This document shows positions 59,911-64,000 of a stretch of 64,000 nt of DNA, piece by piece. Under the pieces are notes generated by a model. It was given only the letters and a program-made list of their open reading frames with translations, ran no database searches and had not been told where the DNA came from. The position numbers and the translations under genes were made by a program. Source of the stretch: Calliopsis andreniformis (taxonomy: Eukaryota > Arthropoda > Insecta > Hymenoptera > Andrenidae); assembly GCF_051401765.1 (NCBI RefSeq), contig NW_027480547.1:496001-560000 (forward strand). Reading direction: 5' to 3'. Position 1 is the first letter of the stretch. Each line of letters opens with the position of its first letter.

Positions 59911-62900
59911 TGAGGATTGAAGATTGAGGATTGGGTATTGAGGATTGACGATTGAGGATTGAGTATTGAGGATTGAGAATTGAGGATTGAGGACTGAAGA
60001 TGAAGTATTGAGGATTGAAGATTGAGGATTTAGGATTGAGGATTGAAGATTGAGGACTGAGTGTTGAGGGTTGAGTGATGAGAATTGATGTTTGTGGATT
60101 GAGATTTGAAGATTGAAAAATGGGGATTGAGTATTGAAAACTTTGAATTGAGGATATTCTATTGAGGATTGAGAATTGACAATTGATTGTTGAGGACTGA
60201 GTGCCGAAGATTGAGGATTCAGGATTTAGGATTCCGTATTGAGGTTTCAGGACTGAGGATTGAGGGTTGAGGATTGAGGATTGAGGATTGAGGATTTGGG
60301 ATTGAGGATTGAGGATTGAGGATTGAGGATTGATGATTGAGGATTGAGTATTGAAGATTGAGTATTGAGGATTGAAGATTGAGGATTGAGGATTGAGGAT
60401 TGAGGATTGAGAATTGAGGATTGAGGACTGAGGATTGAGGATTGGGGATTGAGGATTGACGATTGAGGGTTGAGTGTTGAGGATTGAGAATTGAGGATTG
60501 AGGATTGAAGATTGAGTATTGATTATTCAAGTTTGCGGATTCAGGATTGAGGATTCGGGATTGAGATTTCAGGGCTGAGGATTGAGGGTTGAGGATTGAG
60601 GATTGAGGATTGATTACTGAGGATTGAGGATTGAGGATTGAAGATTGGGTATTGAGGATTGAAAATTGAGGATTGATGATTGAGGATTGAGGATTGAGGA
60701 TTGAAGATTGAGGATTGAGGATTGAGGATTGAGGATTGAGGACTGAGGATTGAGGATTGAGGATTGAAGATTGAGTATCGGGTATTGAAGGTTGAGGATT
60801 GAGTATTGAGGGTTGAGGATTGAGGATAGAGGATTGAGGATAGAGGATTGAAGATTGAGTATTGGGTATTGAAGGTTGAGGATTGAGGATTGAGGATTGA
60901 GGATTGAGGATAGAGGATTGAAGATTGAGGATTGGGGATTGAGGATTGACGATTGAGGATCGAGTGTTGAGGATTGTGAATTGAGGATTGAGGATTGAGG
61001 ATTGAGGATTGAGGATTGGGGATTGAGGATTGAAGGTTGAGTATTGATGATTGAAGGTTGAGGATTGTGGATTGAGGGTTGTAGATTGAGGACGAGGACT
61101 GAGGGTTGGGTATTAATGCTTGAGGTCTGAGGATTGAGGATTGCGAATTGAGGATTGAGGATTGAGGATTGAGGATTGAAGATTGAGGATTTGGTATTGA
61201 GGATTGAAGAAGGAGGACTGAGGAGTGAGGATTGAGGATTGAGGATTGAAGATTGAGTATTCAGGATTGGAGTCTGACGATTGAGGATTGAGGATTGAGG
61301 ATTGAGGATTGAGGATTGAGGATTGAGGATTGAGGATTGAAGATTGAGTAATGAGGAATGAAAATTGAGGATTGATGATTGAGGATTGAGGATTGAGGAT
61401 TGAAGATTGAGGATTGGGGACGGAGTGTTGAGGGTTGAGTGATGAGAATTGATGTTTGTGGATAGAGATTTGAAGATTGCAGATTGAGTATTGAGTATTG
61501 AAAACTGTGAATTGATGATGTTGTATTGAGGATTGAGGATTGACAACTGATTGTTGAGGACTGAGGGCTGAAGATTGGCGATTGACGATTGAGGATTGAG
61601 GATTGAGGATTGAGGATTGAGGATTGAGGATTGAAGATTGAGTATTGAGGATTGAAGATAGAGGATTGAGGATTGAGGGTTGAGGATTGAGGATTGAAGG
61701 TTGAGGATTGGGGACTGAGTGTTGAGCGTTGAGTGATCAGAATTGACGTTTGTGGATTGAGATTTGAAAATTGAAGATTGGGGATTGAGTATTGAAAACC
61801 TCGAATTGGGTATATTCTATTGAGGATTGAGGACTGACAATTGATTGTTGAGGACTGAGGGCTGAAGATTGAGGATTCAGGATTGAGGATTCAGGACTGA
61901 GGATTGAGGATAGAGGGTTGAGTATTGAGGATTGAATATTGAATATTGATGATTGAAGATTGAGGATTGAGGACTGAGGGTTGTGGATTGCGGACGAGGA
62001 CAGAGGGTTGAGTATTGATGTCTGAGGTCTGAGGATTGAGGAATGAGGATTGAGAATTGAGGATTGAGGATTGAGGATTGCAGATTGAGGATTTGGTGTT
62101 GAGGATTGAAGAATGAGGATTGAGGACTGAGGATTGAAGATTGAGGGTTGAAGATTGAGTATTGAGGATTGAAGATTGAGGATTGAGGATTGAGGATTGA
62201 GGATTGAGGATTGAGGATTGAGGATTGAGGATTGAAGATTGAGTATTGAGGATTGAAGATTGGGGATTGGGGATTGAGGATTGAGGATTAAGGATTGAAG
62301 ATTGAGGATTGAGGATTGAAGATTGAGGATTGGGAATTGAGGATTGACGGTTGAGGATTGAGTACTGAAGATTGAGAATTGAGGATTGAGGATTGAAGAT
62401 TGAGTATTGAGGATTGAATATTGAGGATTTAGGATTGAGGATTGAAGATTGAGGACTGAGTGTTGAGGGTTGAGTGTTGAGAATTGATGCTTGTGGATTG
62501 AGATGTGAAGATTGAAGAATGGGGATTGAGAATTGAAAACTGTGAATTGAGGATATTCCATTGAGGATTGAGGATTGACAATTCATTGTTGAGGACTGAG
62601 GGCTGAAGATTGAGGATTCAGTATTGAGGATTCGGTATTGATGTTTCAGGACTGAGGATTGAGGGTTGAGGATTGAGGATTGAGGATTTGGGATTCAGGA
62701 TTGAGGATTGAGGATTGAGGATTGAGGATTGAGGATTGAGTACTGAAGATTGAGTATTGAGGATTGAAGATTGAGGATTGAGGATTGAGGATTGAGGATT
62801 GAGAATTGAGGATTGAGGATTGAGGATTGAAGATTGAGGACTGGGTTTCGAGGAGTGACGAATTAGGATTGAGGATTGAGGATTGAGGATTGAGGATTGC

Positions 62901-64000
62901 AGATTGAGTATTGAGGATAGAAGATTGAGGATTGAGGATTGAGGATTGAGGATTGAGGACTGAGGAATTAGGATTGAAGATTCAGAATTGAGGATTGAAT
63001 ATTGAGAATTGAGGATTGAGGACTGAACATTGAGGACTGAGTGTTGAGGGTTGAGTTATGAGCATTGATGTTTGTGGATAGAGATTTGAAGAATGCAGAT
63101 TGAGTATTCAGTATTGAAAGCTGTGAATTGAGGATATTCTATTGAGGACTGAGGATTGGCAACTGATTGTTGAGGACTGAGGGCTGAAGGTTGAGGATTC
63201 AGGACTGAGTACTCAGAATTGACGTTTGAGGACTGAGGATTGAGGATTAAAGATTGAGTATTGAGGATTGAAGATTGAGGATTGAGGATTGAGGATCGAG
63301 GATTGAGGATTGAGGATGAGGGCTGACGGTTGAGGATTGAGGTCTGAGGACTCAGGACTGAGGATTGAGGATTGAGAATTGAGGATTGAGGATTGAGGGT
63401 TGAATATTGAGGATTGGGTATTGAGGATTGAAGAATGAGGATTGGGGATTGAGGATTGAGGACTGAGGATTGAGGATTGAGGATTGAAGATTGAGCACTG
63501 AGGATTGAAGGTTGATGATTGAGGATTGAGGATTGAGGATTGAGGATTGAATATTGAGGATTAGGCTTTGAGGATTGAAGAATGAGGATTGAGGATTGCA
63601 GATTGAGTATTGAGGATTGAAGATTGAGGATTGAGGATTGAGGATTGAGGATTGAGGACTGAGGATTGAGGATTGAGGATTGAAGATTGAGTATTGGGTA
63701 TTGAAGGTTGAGGATTGAGGATTGAGGATTGAGGATTGAGGATTGAGGATTGAGGATAGAGGATTGATGATTGAGGATTGGGGATTGAGGATTGACGATT
63801 GAGGATTGAGTGTTGAGGATTGTGAATTGAGGATTGAGGATTGAGGATTGAGGATTCAGGATTGGGGATTGAGGATTGAAGGTTGAGTATCGATGATTGA
63901 AGATTGAGGATTGAGGATTGAGGGTTGTAGATTGAGGACGAGGACTGAGGGTTGGGTATTAATGCTTGAGGTCTGAGGATTGAGGATTGCGAATTGAGGA
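59911..64000. repeat. Right-hand array segment: A1, core-tail stub, B, A2, A1, D cores
   Basis: Cores lie at 60052-60254 (A1), 61416-61576 (B), 61710-61898 (A2, shortened), 62451-62653 (A1) and 63032-63234 (D). B and A2 lie 32,865 bp after 28551 and 28845. This is thus a third partial copy of the B-A2-A1-D block (after 28.1 and 57.2 kb). The last 766 bp hold no core but carry the 6-base units 63312-63317 and 63934-63939. The array continues past the right edge. Confidence 0.84.
60528..60576 (+). repeat. Core-tail stub: last seven heptamers of an A1 core
   Basis: Seven heptamers (caagttt, gcggatt, caggatt, gaggatt, cgggatt, gagattt, cagggct) match the 3' end of the A1 cores at 4594 and 33425. 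In those copies the string tgattattcaagattgcgg is followed by a whole core that ends gaagtttgcggattcagg. Here tgattattcaa runs directly into gtttgcggattcagg. The body of the core has been lost by a join between two gcggatt-containing strings. Confidence 0.8.

Larger units (their letters stand above)
1..64000. repeat. Heptamer satellite array, unit GAGGATT, running off both window edges
   Basis: The window reads from first to last base as head-to-tail 7-base units with consensus GAGGATT on the + strand. Common variants differ by one or two bases: gaagatt, gagtatt, gaggact, gagaatt, ggggatt, gacgatt, gatgatt, gcggatt, caggatt, gaacatt and gaggata. Uninterrupted consensus runs are short, with 9 units the longest I counted (51319-51381). 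All units share one orientation; I saw no inverted segment. The consensus is 3/7 G+C and C is rare on the + strand. No unique DNA, transposon, tRNA, rRNA or promoter-like stretch interrupts the array, so every stretch not listed separately below is ordinary heptamer repeat. Heptamer satellites are known in eukaryotes (for example in Drosophila virilis, with different sequences) and short heptamer arrays in some bacteria. The host is not identifiable here. Confidence 0.97.

Noticed and set aside
1..64000. Resemblance of the Ser/Pro heptapeptide to the RNA polymerase II C-terminal heptad or a structural repeat protein
   Set aside because: The match is only in period and in having Ser and Pro. 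The period follows from 7 bases times 3, not from protein design.
1..64000. CRISPR array
   Set aside because: The repeats are contiguous 7-base units, not 20-40-base repeats with unique spacers. The spacers between cores are themselves the same heptamer.
1..64000. Telomere repeat array (TTTAGGG or TTAGGG types)
   Set aside because: The unit GAGGATT (GGATTGA) is not a known telomere repeat, the variants are far too many, and no terminus is present. Occasional ttaggatt units are point variants.
1..64000. Bacterial intergenic heptamer repeats (as described in cyanobacteria and Beggiatoaceae)
   Set aside because: Those are short arrays between genes with different units. Here there are no genes at all in 64 kb and a multi-layer higher-order structure. 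Not excluded, but not supported.

Overview
The whole 64 kb window is one uninterrupted tandem array of a 7-base unit. Read on the + strand the unit is GAGGATT (any rotation), and on the - strand AATCCTC. I see no gene, RNA gene, transposon, CRISPR array or unique sequence. The array runs off both edges, so it is longer than 64 kb. Every unit has the same head-to-tail orientation, and the + strand is very poor in C. The taxon cannot be read from the sequence. The size, higher-order repeats and nested duplications resemble eukaryotic satellite DNA (centromeric, pericentromeric, subtelomeric or other heterochromatin). Short heptamer arrays also occur between genes in some bacteria, so a large prokaryotic array is not formally excluded.

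The array has at least four layers. Layer 1 is the heptamer with its point variants. Layer 2 is a 'core' of 29 specific, divergent heptamers (203 bp). I located 89 full or typed copies, about one per 700 bp, separated by spacers of near-consensus heptamers. Numbering the core heptamers h1-h29, the cores fall into five types. A1 is the standard form. A2 has ggggact or ggggtct at h1 and gagcgtt at h3. B is cut after h23 (161 bp). C has aaggact at h1 and gatgttg gtggata at h6-h7. D has gagttat gagcatt at h4-h5 and ggcaact at h19. Layer 3 is multi-kb duplication of ordered strings of cores and spacers, with periods of 2,090, 3,581, 2,230, 3,810 and about 2,719 bp and a paralogous copy 6,152 bp away. 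Layer 4 is long-range paralogy at 8.2, 25-29 and 29.1 kb.

Layout: 1-3.25 kb, A/B cores with a roughly 0.7 kb local duplication. 3.25-8.5 kb, alternating A1/A2. 8.5-13.4 kb, mixed A/B/C, resembling 33.4-37.3 kb. 13.4-18.26 kb, a 2,090-bp tandem pair. 18.83-25.99 kb, a 3,581-bp tandem pair. 26-32 kb, transition to a B-A2-A1-D family. 32-38.8 kb, a mosaic of earlier segments. 38.8-47.54 kb, a 2,230-bp duplication nested in a 3,810-bp tandem pair. 47.5-64 kb, the B/A1/D family in repeated blocks, including a copy of 28.1-31.0 kb.

A few indels that are not multiples of 7 (6-base and 8-base units) sit at fixed places in the repeats. Counting them by hand reproduces the length of every duplication I tested, including the 29,074-bp offset (4,158 units less a net 32 bases). 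Almost all other length change is therefore in whole heptamers.

The - strand carries many long open frames (up to 515 codons) reading as repeats of Ser-Ile-Leu-Asn-Pro-Gln-Ser. These follow from a stop-free 7-base unit read three bases at a time: all three frames give the same heptapeptide and are often open together. I do not annotate them as genes. Positions, period counts and core typing were done by eye and should be rechecked by program.
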